A DNA stretch of 45,591 nt, from positions 1 through 45,591 of the forward strand of contig WTBR01000074.1 in assembly GCA_013138975.1 (NCBI GenBank), read 5' to 3'. Below are positions 23,660 to 31,481 of this stretch, piece after piece. Every line of letters starts with the position of its first letter. Within the stretch, counting starts at the first letter, position 1. Below the pieces are notes generated by a model. It saw only the letters and a program-made list of their open reading frames with translations, did not search any database and was not told the DNA's origin. This stretch comes from Bacteroidales bacterium (GTDB lineage Bacteria; Bacteroidota; Bacteroidia; Bacteroidales; UBA12077). The position numbers and the translations under genes are program-made.

Positions 23660-25549
23660 TTAATAATTTGATAAAGGCAATGTAAAATAGAAAGTGGCTC
23701 CTTTTTTATGTTCACTTTCTGCCCATATTTTACCTCCATTTAAATCAATAAACTCTTTACTTAATAATAAACCCAGGCCTGAACCCATCTCATTATTTGT
23801 ACCCGAAGTAGTATAAAAGTTCTTTGTATCAAATATTTTCATTGCTGTTTCCTTGCTAAATCCTACTCCTGAATCTTTTATTGTTACCTTACTCAATTCA
23901 TCTTCACGTTCAACTCCGATTTCAATAACACCTCCTCGGGAAGTATATTTAACCGCATTTGAAACAATATTTCGCACTACGGTCATTAACATATTCTTAT
24001 CTGCAAATACATCAAGATTTGAATCTACTTTTACGATCAATTTAATCCCCTTATGATCTGCAATCGATTTAAATAATTGTAAATTTCTGTTTATAACCGC
24101 ATTGATACTTATGTTTTCTGGTTGAAAGATTATTTCATTTCTTTGACTTTTTGCCCATAAAAGCAAGTTTTCAAGCAAATCACTAACCGATTGAACCGAT
24201 TTCATAAATATTCTAAATGTCTCCAACAACTCTTTATTCCCGGAAACTTCCTCATCCTCTAATAAGAGCTCAATTAAAGACTTTAAATTCCCTATTGGCC
24301 CTCTTAAATCGTGACCAATAATAAGGAACATCTTGTCTTTTGTTTTATTAATATTATCGAGTTCATGTTTTTGCATTTCCAATAATCTGTTTTTTTCTCG
24401 TCTATGTCTTAACGAAATCGATACATAAATAAATACTCCCGAAATTAACAACAGTATAATTAATAATGTGGTAATAAAAGTTCTTGCACGATGAAGCTCA
24501 AGCTCTTGAATTCTTTTGTCTTTATTTAACAAATCAATTTTCGCTTGATTTTTTTCTTTCTCGAATTGATACTCAAGATTAAACATCTTCTCTGATAATT
24601 GCTGATTAAATAAAGTATCGTTATAACTTATTATATATTCTAAATGCTGAGATGCAGATTTAAAATTATTTGTCTTTAAATCAATTTCTGACAAGATTTT
24701 TAGATTATCTCTTATGATTAATTTTGCCCCTATTTCCTTGGCAATTTTCATACTCACCTTTGCATTTGTTTCAGCCAGCTTATAATTCCCTGTAAAAAAA
24801 TAAGCCTTGCTTAACATGGTTAGTATATTGGCATACAAATCCTTATCCATTGATTTATCCAAAACATCAAGTGATTTTCTGTAATTTTCAAGAGCTACAG
24901 CATTTTCGCCAAGTTCCATGTTTATATCTCCAATATATTTATAGCAAACAGCCATACCAGACACTTGATTTACTTGAATTCTGATGTTAAGCGCTTTTTT
25001 AAAGTTTTCTAAAGCCTTATGATTTTCGTTTCTTAGCATTTGTGCACGCCCAATATTTAAATGCACATAACCAAGCATTCTATCATTACTAAGCTTTTCA
25101 GCAATAATTTTGGCTGTCATTAAATTTTCGATAGCATTATAATAATATCCTTGATAAATATGTAGATTCCCTATATTAACATAGGCATAGCCTTCCTGCT
25201 CAACTTGTTCATACTTCTTTGCAAGCTCTAATCCTTTATAAAAGTAATCCATTGCTTCTGAATAGTTTCCGAGAATTCTATATGCTACACCTATAAAACT
25301 ATGTGCTTTAACTAATTCTTCATAATTGTTATGTGTTTCAGCAAATTGAATTGCTTCTTGTCCATAATCTATTGATTTTTCCGGCTCAGAATTTCGTACT
25401 TCCCAGCTTAGCTCACAAAGGATTTCTGCTTTTAATGAATCTTCAGTATAGATTAGTTTCTTAATCAAACTATCTATTTGAGGATTATTAAATGCAAATA
25501 AATTAATAGTAATAATTAGGAAGAATAGCAGTAATGTATTCTTTTTCAT
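23660..25549 (-). CDS. TPR-containing sensor histidine kinase
   Basis: This is a 629-residue sensor kinase. Residues 1-20 are a signal peptide. About 25-345 are tetratricopeptide repeats, visible in GVAYRILGNYSEAMDYFYKG, LGYVHLNIGRAQMLRNENHK and YIGDINMELGENAVALENYR. A coiled segment leads to a membrane helix at about 354-376 (FITTLLIILLLISGVFIYVS). The cytoplasmic kinase has its phosphorylated histidine at H413 in LIIGHDLRGPIGNLKSL, then the ATP-binding boxes NIVSNAVKYT, DSGVGFS and GSGLGLLLSKEFIDLNGGKI. The periplasmic TPR domain probably binds a protein or peptide ligand. No response regulator adjoins it, so it is an orphan kinase. It is convergent with lysA across the tandem array. The hydrophobic start supports the ATG at 25547-25549. 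Confidence 0.92.
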   Translation of the reverse strand: MKKNTLLLFFLIITINLFAFNNPQIDSLIKKLIYTEDSLKAEILCELSWEVRNSEPEKSIDYGQEAIQFAETHNNYEELVKAHSFIGVAYRILGNYSEAMDYFYKGLELAKKYEQVEQEGYAYVNIGNLHIYQGYYYNAIENLMTAKIIAEKLSNDRMLGYVHLNIGRAQMLRNENHKALENFKKALNIRIQVNQVSGMAVCYKYIGDINMELGENAVALENYRKSLDVLDKSMDKDLYANILTMLSKAYFFTGNYKLAETNAKVSMKIAKEIGAKLIIRDNLKILSEIDLKTNNFKSASQHLEYIISYNDTLFNQQLSEKMFNLEYQFEKEKNQAKIDLLNKDKRIQELELHRARTFITTLLIILLLISGVFIYVSISLRHRREKNRLLEMQKHELDNINKTKDKMFLIIGHDLRGPIGNLKSLIELLLEDEEVSGNKELLETFRIFMKSVQSVSDLLENLLLWAKSQRNEIIFQPENISINAVINRNLQLFKSIADHKGIKLIVKVDSNLDVFADKNMLMTVVRNIVSNAVKYTSRGGVIEIGVEREDELSKVTIKDSGVGFSKETAMKIFDTKNFYTTSGTNNEMGSGLGLLLSKEFIDLNGGKIWAESEHKKGATFYFTLPLSNY

Positions 25550-25666
25550 AAACTTGGAGTATTTATAGAAATAATAATATTTTTTTATTTAAAAGTACTA
25601 AAATCAATATACATGTAACAAATGATATGAGAAAAATAATCCCTATTTTCCGAAAAAAAGTTAACT

Positions 25667-25795
25667 GGCTGTGTTCAAAAAGTAACTAAAATTATAAAAG
25701 CACTTGAATGAACTCAGTATTAAATCCTGATTAACAATTAATTGCCGCACTAAACCGATCGAAATACAAACCACTCTCTTAATTAATACACAGCC
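25667..25795. repeat. 129-bp segment with 8-bp inverted ends (possible IS remnant)
   Basis: GGCTGTGT (25667-25674) and ACACAGCC (25788-25795) bound a non-coding 129-bp stretch in the 367-base gap between the divergent kinase and ABC genes. The left end, GGCTGTGTTCAAAAAGTAAC, looks like an insertion-sequence terminus. No flanking target duplication is evident. Confidence 0.3.
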
Positions 25796-25835
25796 TCAAA
25801 TTTTGAGTTTTGCCGAACACTATTGAAAAATAATA

Positions 25836-25843
25836 TACATTTG
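25836..25843 (+). promoter_or_regulatory. -7 promoter box of ABC operon
   Basis: TACATTTG matches TAnnTTTG. A TTTG at 25809-25812 lies 23 bases upstream, slightly more than the usual 19-21, as a possible -33 element. The ABC ATPase start is 73 bases downstream. Confidence 0.5.
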
Positions 25844-25916
25844 TTATGTATAAATGTAATTATATAACAATATTCGATACTAACAATTATAAAATCTCAA
25901 AATAAATCTAATATAA

Positions 25917-26837
25917 ATGGCCTTACTTCAAGCACAAAACATTGAAAAAAAATTCATTAATCATATTGCTCTAGATGATGTTAATATTAGTATTCCTGAA
26001 AATAGTATATATGGTTTACTTGGGCCAAATGGTGCAGGGAAAACAACTTTAATTAGAATAATAAACAGAATAACAGCTCCTGATAAAGGCGAAATTTTAT
26101 TAAAAGGAAGACCTTTACAAGCTGAGGATGTTAATATTATTGGCTATTTGCCCGAAGAACGTGGTTTGTATCGAAAGATGAAAGTGGGTGAACAAGCTTT
26201 ATATCTGGCTCGTTTAAAAGGCTTATCGAAACATGATGCACTTAAAAAATTAAAATATTGGTTCGATAAATTTGAAATTCAGGCTTGGTGGGGCAAAAAG
26301 GTTGAAGAACTTTCCAAAGGAATGGCACAAAAAGTTCAGTTTATAATAACAATTTTACACGAACCTGAACTTTTAATTTTTGATGAGCCTTTTAGCGGAT
26401 TTGATCCAATAAACGCAAATATGCTAAAACAGGAAATTCTGGATTTAAAAAAGAGAGGCGCTACAATAATTTTCTCAACCCATAATATGGAATCCGTAGA
26501 AGAACTTTGCGATCATATTACTTTAATAAATAACTCGAAAAATATTCTGGAAGGACAAATTGATGATATTCGGAAAAAATACAATTCCAATATTTATGAG
26601 ATCTTATTTAATGGTGAACCCGAAAAGCTTGAAAGATCTTTAAATCCTCATTATGAAATTATTGATAAAAAGAAAGTAAATGGATGTAATGCTGTTCGTA
26701 TTAAATTGCTTCATCAAACAAGCAATAATGAATTGCTTTCTCTTGTAATTCCAGCTGTTGAGATTATATCGTTTAAAGAACTCGTTCCTAGCATGAATGA
26801 TATTTTTATTAAGCTTGTAAACGAACATAAAAAATAA
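25917..26837 (+). CDS. ABC transporter ATP-binding protein (NatA-like)
   Basis: This is the nucleotide-binding subunit of an exporter. Walker A is GPNGAGKTT (about 37-45), the signature is LSKGMAQKV (about 138-146), and Walker B with the following D-loop is LLIFDEPFSGFD (about 158-169). The H-loop is in IFSTHNMESVEEL. The 80-residue C-terminal extension after about 225 is the DUF4162-type domain found in NatA/YhaQ-like ATPases. At 306 residues it is the normal size. The permease gene follows 25 bases after the stop, so the two form one operon. The likely function is Na+ or small-molecule export, or membrane stress resistance. Confidence 0.93.
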   Translation: MALLQAQNIEKKFINHIALDDVNISIPENSIYGLLGPNGAGKTTLIRIINRITAPDKGEILLKGRPLQAEDVNIIGYLPEERGLYRKMKVGEQALYLARLKGLSKHDALKKLKYWFDKFEIQAWWGKKVEELSKGMAQKVQFIITILHEPELLIFDEPFSGFDPINANMLKQEILDLKKRGATIIFSTHNMESVEELCDHITLINNSKNILEGQIDDIRKKYNSNIYEILFNGEPEKLERSLNPHYEIIDKKKVNGCNAVRIKLLHQTSNNELLSLVIPAVEIISFKELVPSMNDIFIKLVNEHKK

Positions 26838-26862
26838 TTTAATTCTTGAAAATCAACATAAA

Positions 26863-28212
26863 ATGAATAAAATAAAATTAATAATATCCCGAGAATATCT
26901 TACAAGAGTTAAAAAGAAATCATTTATTGTAATGACCATTCTTGGCCCAATTCTTTTTGCAGCGATGATGATAGTTCCTGCATGGTTAGCCTCAATAGAA
27001 GATACCGAAATAAAGAATATTGCTATAATTGACGAGTCTGGAGTTTTTATCAATAAAATTGAAAATACAAAATTTATAAAATTTGATTATTTAGAGAATC
27101 AAAAACTAAAAGACATAAAATCAAATTTCTCTGAATTAAATTATTATGCAGTTTTACAAATACTTCCTAGTATAAGTTATGAACCAAGTGCGGTTCATTT
27201 ATATTCAAATAAACAATCAAGCTTTGAAGTAATTTCTCACATTTCCAATGCAATGGAAGAAGAGCTAAAATATAAAAAGCTAAAAGCAAATGGTATTAAT
27301 GAAGACATTCTGAAGTCGATAAAGTCTGATGTAAATGTAAGAACAATACAATGGACTGACGAAGGTGACGAAAAAGAAAACTTTACTGAAGTTAATATGA
27401 TTCTTGGCTATGCCAGTGGCTTTTTAATTTATTTCTTTATTTTCTTATTTGGAGCACAAGTTATGCGTGGTGTTATCGAAGAAAAAACGAGCCGAATTGT
27501 TGAAATCATCGTTTCTTCAGTAAAACCATTCCAATTAATGATGGGAAAAATTGTAGGTATTGCTTTAGTCGGATTAACTCAATTTTTACTCTGGATTGTA
27601 TTAACGTTTACAATTGTCTTTGGTATTAAAATGGCTTTCTTTTCTGATCTTGGAAAAATAGATACACAAGAAATTGTAGCTCAGAATTTATTTGAAAACC
27701 AAAGTCCTTTGCCGGCAACAACAAATATAAATGAAGACTTTGCCAGCCCTGATAAAATATCACTCATTTTAGATAAAATAAAATCTGTAAATTATCCCTT
27801 AGTAATCGGTTTATTTATTTTCTATTTTATTGGTGGATATTTACTTTACGGATCTCTTTTTGCCGCGATTGGTGCTGCTGTGGACAATGAAACAGATACA
27901 CAGCAATTTATGCTTCCAATAACCATTCCCCTGATACTCGGAATATTTGTTATGATGAATGCGATTCAAACTCCTGATAGTCCTGTGGCTTTCTGGTTTT
28001 CGATAATCCCTTTCACCTCTCCTATTGTAATGATGGTTAGAGTAGCTTTTCACGTAGATCCATGGGAATTATATTTATCAATGGGAATACTTGTTATAAC
28101 ATTTATTGGAACAACATGGCTTGCAGGAAAAATATATCGTACGGGAATTCTTATGTATGGTAAAAAAGTAAACTATGCCGAATTGTGGAAATGGATTCGA
28201 TATAAATCATGA
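26863..28212 (+). CDS. ABC-2 family permease (NatB-like)
   Basis: This membrane subunit partners the upstream ATPase. The N-terminus KIKLIISREYLTRVKKKSF and the first helix at about 20-45 are typical of NatB/YhaP permeases. A periplasmic domain of about 135 residues (45-180) follows. The second half has at least five helices, with MRGVIEEKTSRIVEIIVSSV (about 204-223) as the conserved cytoplasmic coupling segment before KPFQLMMGKIVGIALVGLTQ. It has 449 residues. The role follows the ATPase: export of sodium or another solute. The substrate is unproven. Confidence 0.92.
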   Translation: MNKIKLIISREYLTRVKKKSFIVMTILGPILFAAMMIVPAWLASIEDTEIKNIAIIDESGVFINKIENTKFIKFDYLENQKLKDIKSNFSELNYYAVLQILPSISYEPSAVHLYSNKQSSFEVISHISNAMEEELKYKKLKANGINEDILKSIKSDVNVRTIQWTDEGDEKENFTEVNMILGYASGFLIYFFIFLFGAQVMRGVIEEKTSRIVEIIVSSVKPFQLMMGKIVGIALVGLTQFLLWIVLTFTIVFGIKMAFFSDLGKIDTQEIVAQNLFENQSPLPATTNINEDFASPDKISLILDKIKSVNYPLVIGLFIFYFIGGYLLYGSLFAAIGAAVDNETDTQQFMLPITIPLILGIFVMMNAIQTPDSPVAFWFSIIPFTSPIVMMVRVAFHVDPWELYLSMGILVITFIGTTWLAGKIYRTGILMYGKKVNYAELWKWIRYKS

Positions 28213-28294
28213 TAAGGTGAGTTCAATATAAGAAAGCAATTTACATGCTATATTATAATTAATTATAAAAAATGGAATTTTGATATCAAGATGT

Positions 28295-28359
28295 AAGTAT
28301 CAAGATTCAAGACTGTGACTGTGTGTACGTTTTTTCTTGCATCTTGCGTCTTGATACTT
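28295..28359. repeat. AAGTATCAAG hairpin repeat, second copy
   Basis: AAGTATCAAG...TTCAAG (28295-28311) pairs with CTTGCGTCTTGATACTT (28343-28359), 15 of 17 pairs, with a 31-base loop. The arms match the hairpin at 9714-9749. It lies 82 bases after the ABC permease stop and may terminate that operon. Confidence 0.6.
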
Positions 28360-28490
28360 GACACTAAATTCTTATAAGCTAATTATAAAATGCACACATA
28401 ATCAATTGCATATAAAAATATTACATCGCACTAAGGTTAAGAATACACAACAAATCATAAATAAAAATCTATTTAGATTTTATTATCTCA

Positions 28491-28526
28491 AAACTATCTG
28501 TTTACTTAGCAGATAGTTTTTATTTT
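28491..28526 (+). terminator. Terminator-like hairpin just before ppx
   Basis: AAACTATCTG (28491-28500) pairs perfectly with CAGATAGTTT (28510-28519), followed by TTATTTT. It sits only 18-25 bases before the ppx start at 28544. It therefore ends an upstream transcript or acts as an attenuator for ppx. The rest of the 331-base gap holds the repeat at 28295 and nothing else recognisable. Confidence 0.6.
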
Positions 28527-28543
28527 ACCCTAAAATCACGTTT

Positions 28544-29473
28544 ATGAGAATGGCCATTATTGATATGGGAACCAATACTTTTAACTTATTAATAGTTGAA
28601 ACCACTGAAGATAAAAATTACAAGATTATTTTTAAAGGTAAAGAAGGTGTAAAACTTGGAAAAGGAGGAATCAATAATAGTATTATAACTCCGGAAGCTT
28701 TTAATCGCGGTGTAAATGCCATTGAAAATCATATTATAAATATTAAAAGATTAAATGTTGATAGAATAATAGCTACGGCAACATCAGGAATTCGAAGTAC
28801 AGATAATGGTGAAGAATTTGTTAAGACAATTGAAAATAAATTTGGATTAAAAATTAAAATAGTATCTGGCGATGAGGAAGCAGACCTAATTTATAGAGGT
28901 GTAAAACAAGCAATAAAATTGAACAATGAGAACACTTTAATTCTTGATATTGGCGGAGGAAGTAATGAGTTTATAATTGCTAACGGTGAGGGTTTACTGT
29001 GGAAGTATAGCTTTAATTTAGGGATTGCCCGGCTCTTAGACATGTTCAAACCTTCGGATCCAATTAGTCCAAAAGAAATCGAAACAGTAGAAGAATATAT
29101 CGATTCTGAGCTAAGCGTTTTATATGACGCTATTAAAATATATCATCCTAAAAATCTTATTGGATGTTCTGGAACTTTTAATACAATTCGATCGATAATT
29201 ATTGCTAAAAACAATTGCATTCCTAAAGAAATAAAGAATAAAGCCTCCTATCCTATTAGCCTGGAAGAATATGCAATTCTACACAAAGAACTTTTAGATT
29301 CTACGCTCGAAGAACGTAATAATATGAAAGGACTTGAACCTGTTCGTGTAGAAATGATTGTTCTGGCAAGTATTTTTGTCAATTTTATCATCAATAAATT
29401 AAAAATAAATTCATTAACTCAATCGGCTTTTGCAATTAAAGAAGGTTTGGTTAACAAAATATTAAACAGCTAA
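28544..29473 (+). CDS. Ppx/GppA-family phosphatase
   Basis: This is a member of the actin-like ASKHA superfamily that hydrolyses polyphosphate and/or pppGpp. Phosphate-binding motifs are present: IDMGTNTFNLLIVE (5-18), ATATSGIRSTDNG (about 75-87), LDIGGGSNEFI (about 133-143) and LIGCSGTFNTI (about 207-217). At 309 residues it is the short two-domain form, lacking the C-terminal HD-like domains of E. coli Ppx. The family cannot be resolved between exopolyphosphatase and guanosine pentaphosphatase from sequence alone. A sigma-54-type regulator begins 10 bases after its stop, so the two are an operon, which suggests a link to nutrient or stringent-type stress signalling. Confidence 0.9.
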   Translation: MRMAIIDMGTNTFNLLIVETTEDKNYKIIFKGKEGVKLGKGGINNSIITPEAFNRGVNAIENHIINIKRLNVDRIIATATSGIRSTDNGEEFVKTIENKFGLKIKIVSGDEEADLIYRGVKQAIKLNNENTLILDIGGGSNEFIIANGEGLLWKYSFNLGIARLLDMFKPSDPISPKEIETVEEYIDSELSVLYDAIKIYHPKNLIGCSGTFNTIRSIIIAKNNCIPKEIKNKASYPISLEEYAILHKELLDSTLEERNNMKGLEPVRVEMIVLASIFVNFIINKLKINSLTQSAFAIKEGLVNKILNS

Positions 29474-29483
29474 AAAATAAACT

Positions 29484-30650
29484 ATGGCTAAAATTTTAGT
29501 TATCGACGACGAAAAAAGTATAAGAGATACTCTAAAAGAAATTCTGGAATACGAAGATCATAAAGTTGATATCGCTGAGGATGGTGAAGAGGGATTAGAA
29601 CTCTTTAAATGTAAGAAATACGAGATTGTACTTTTAGATATTAAAATGCCAAAGAAGGATGGCATTGAAGTTTTAGAAGAAATTTTTGGACATGCAACCG
29701 ATGTGCCCATTATAATGATTTCGGGTCATGCAAATATTGATACTGCTGTTGAGTCGATAAAAAAAGGAGCATACGATTTTATTGAAAAACCTTTAGATTT
29801 AAATCGTCTTTTAGTTACCATTCGAAATGCAATGGACAAGACGTCCTTAATAAAAGAAACCAAAACATTAAAACGTCAGGTTGCAAAAACATATGATATT
29901 GTTGGAGAATCGGAGCCAATTAAGCTGGTAACAGATATGATTGAGAAAGTTGCTCCAACAGATGCTCGTGTATTGATCACAGGGCCTAACGGATCAGGAA
30001 AAGAACTTGTTGCCCGATGGTTACATGAGAAGAGTAATAGATTTGAATTTCCTTTTGTTGAAGTTAATTGTGCTGCAATACCTTCAGAATTAATTGAAAG
30101 TGAACTTTTTGGACACGAAAAAGGAGCGTTTACATCGGCTCATAAACAACGAAAAGGGAAATTTGAGCAAGCACACACTGGGACAATTTTCCTTGATGAG
30201 ATTGGTGACATGAGCCTCAACGCACAAGCAAAAGTGTTAAAAGCACTGGAAGAAAAGAAAATTTCACGGGTTGGAAGCGATAAAGAAATTAATGTGGATG
30301 TGCGAATTATTGCAGCAACAAATAAGAATCTTAAGGAAGAAATAAAAAATAATAATTTCCGTGAGGATCTGTACCACAGATTAAGTGTTATACTTATTTC
30401 TGTTCCCGGATTAAATGAAAGGAAAGATGATATTCCATTGTTGGCAAATCATTTTAATGAATTAATTTGTACCGATTATGGTGTTCCGAAAAAGGATATT
30501 CAAGAGGATGCAATTGATGAATTAAAGAAAATAAATTGGACAGGAAATATTCGGGAATTTAGGAATGTTCTGGAACGATTAATTATTCTGTGTGATAAGG
30601 ATATTACAGGAAAAGATGTGATTACATTTGCTCAACCAATCTCAAAATAA
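29484..30650 (+). CDS. NtrC-type response regulator lacking the DNA-binding domain
   Basis: The receiver domain (1-120) has the acidic pocket DDE (8-10), phospho-acceptor D52 in VLLDIKMPKKDG, and K104-type residues in FIEKPLD. A sigma-54-activating AAA+ domain follows (about 135-375): Walker A GPNGSGKELVA, GAFTSA in place of the usual GAFTGA loop, Walker B GTIFLDEIGDM, then AATNKNL and REDLYHRLSV. The protein ends at residue 388 with DVITFAQPISK, where NtrC relatives continue into a Fis-type helix-turn-helix, so it has no visible DNA-binding domain. Known relatives without this domain (FlgR of Helicobacter, CtcC of Chlamydia) activate sigma-54 polymerase from solution. It is co-transcribed with the ppx-like gene, and no cognate kinase is adjacent. 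Confidence 0.92.
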   Translation: MAKILVIDDEKSIRDTLKEILEYEDHKVDIAEDGEEGLELFKCKKYEIVLLDIKMPKKDGIEVLEEIFGHATDVPIIMISGHANIDTAVESIKKGAYDFIEKPLDLNRLLVTIRNAMDKTSLIKETKTLKRQVAKTYDIVGESEPIKLVTDMIEKVAPTDARVLITGPNGSGKELVARWLHEKSNRFEFPFVEVNCAAIPSELIESELFGHEKGAFTSAHKQRKGKFEQAHTGTIFLDEIGDMSLNAQAKVLKALEEKKISRVGSDKEINVDVRIIAATNKNLKEEIKNNNFREDLYHRLSVILISVPGLNERKDDIPLLANHFNELICTDYGVPKKDIQEDAIDELKKINWTGNIREFRNVLERLIILCDKDITGKDVITFAQPISK

Positions 30651-30659
30651 TAAATAAAA

Positions 30660-30760
30660 TGCCGCTAATCGAAAAAATAAAAAGTTAAAATAAAATATTG
30701 CCGCTAATTCGCTAATTAATAAATAACTTAAACTAATAATAATTCGTGCATTCGTGGCAA
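30660..30760. repeat. Palindromic repeat upstream of the GxxExxY gene
   Basis: TGCCGCTAATTCGCTAAT (30699-30716) and ATTCGTGCATTCGTGGCA (30742-30759) are imperfect inverted arms (14 of 18 positions). A broken left arm, GCCGCTAATCG, precedes at 30661. The same unit recurs three times after the GxxExxY gene. It lies between the regulator stop and the next start. Confidence 0.75.
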
Positions 30761-30787
30761 AGTTTAAAATAAAGCATTCTACTAACT

Positions 30788-31177
30788 ATGAATAATTTAA
30801 TATACAAACAAGAAAGTTACGATATTATTGGGAGGTGTTTTGAAGTGCATAACAATCTTGGGGCAGGATTTTTAGAAATTGTTTATAAAGATGCCCTGGA
30901 ATATGAATTCAAAAAAGAAGGAATTCCTTATGAAAGAGAAAAAGAATATATTGTAAACTATAAAGGAAAAATATTGCCTCATAAATTTTATGCAGATTTT
31001 GTGGTTTTTGATAAAATTATACTTGAAATAAAAGCAACATCAGGAATAGTAGATAAATTTATTGCTCAATCAATAAATTATCTGAAAGTTTCAAATAATA
31101 AACTAGCATTAATTGTAAATTTCGGACAAGTTCAATTAAATTCTAAAAGAATAGTGTTTGATAAAAACAATAAATAA
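30788..31177 (+). CDS. GxxExxY protein (PD-(D/E)XK nuclease-like)
   Basis: This 129-residue protein carries the naming motif in GAGFLEIVYKDALEYE (about 24-39) and a PD-(D/E)XK-type core in YADFVVFDKIILEIKAT (about 63-79), with D and ExK in the right places. GxxExxY proteins are common in Bacteroidota and environmental genomes. Their biochemical role is unsettled; the fold suggests nucleic-acid cleavage or binding. Here the gene is isolated and flanked on both sides by copies of one palindromic repeat (30660-30760 and 31181-31436), suggesting that gene and repeats travel or function together. No promoter other than the repeats is visible. Confidence 0.88.
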   Translation: MNNLIYKQESYDIIGRCFEVHNNLGAGFLEIVYKDALEYEFKKEGIPYEREKEYIVNYKGKILPHKFYADFVVFDKIILEIKATSGIVDKFIAQSINYLKVSNNKLALIVNFGQVQLNSKRIVFDKNNK

Positions 31178-31180
31178 AAT

Positions 31181-31436
31181 ACGCATTCGCAGTATGTATT
31201 AAAATAAAATGCCGCTAATTCGCTAATAATAATAATAATAATAATAATAATTAAACTAAAAATAATTCACGCATTCGCGGCATATATTAAAACAAAACAT
31301 TCGTGATTAAAATAAAAATTGCCGCTAATTCGCTAATGATAGTTTTCTTAAATTAAAATTAATAATTCGCGCATTCGTGGCAAAAACTAAAAATACAGTC
31401 GCTAATTCGCTAGTAATAATTCGTGCATTCGCAGCA
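31181..31436. repeat. Three palindromic repeats plus a half copy after the GxxExxY gene
   Basis: Units lie at 31210-31282, 31320-31382 and 31397-31436. Each has a left arm like TGCCGCTAATTCGCTAAT and a right arm like ATTCGTGCATTCGTGGCA. A right half-arm (ACGCATTCGCAGTATG) lies at 31181-31196. The loop of the first unit is a (TAA)9 microsatellite at 31224-31250. This accounts for the whole 304-base gap before aspA. Confidence 0.8.
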
Positions 31437-31481
31437 AAAATTAAGTCAATATATAATTACAATTAAAATTCGTAATTAGAA

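Noticed and set aside
23660..25549. Two-component system with the regulator at 29484
   Set aside because: The genes are 4 kb apart, on opposite strands and separated by an ABC operon; there is no basis for pairing them.
31224..31250. (TAA)9 microsatellite as a phase-variation switch
   Set aside because: It lies in the loop of a non-coding palindromic repeat more than 200 bases from the aspA start, so frame switching cannot apply.
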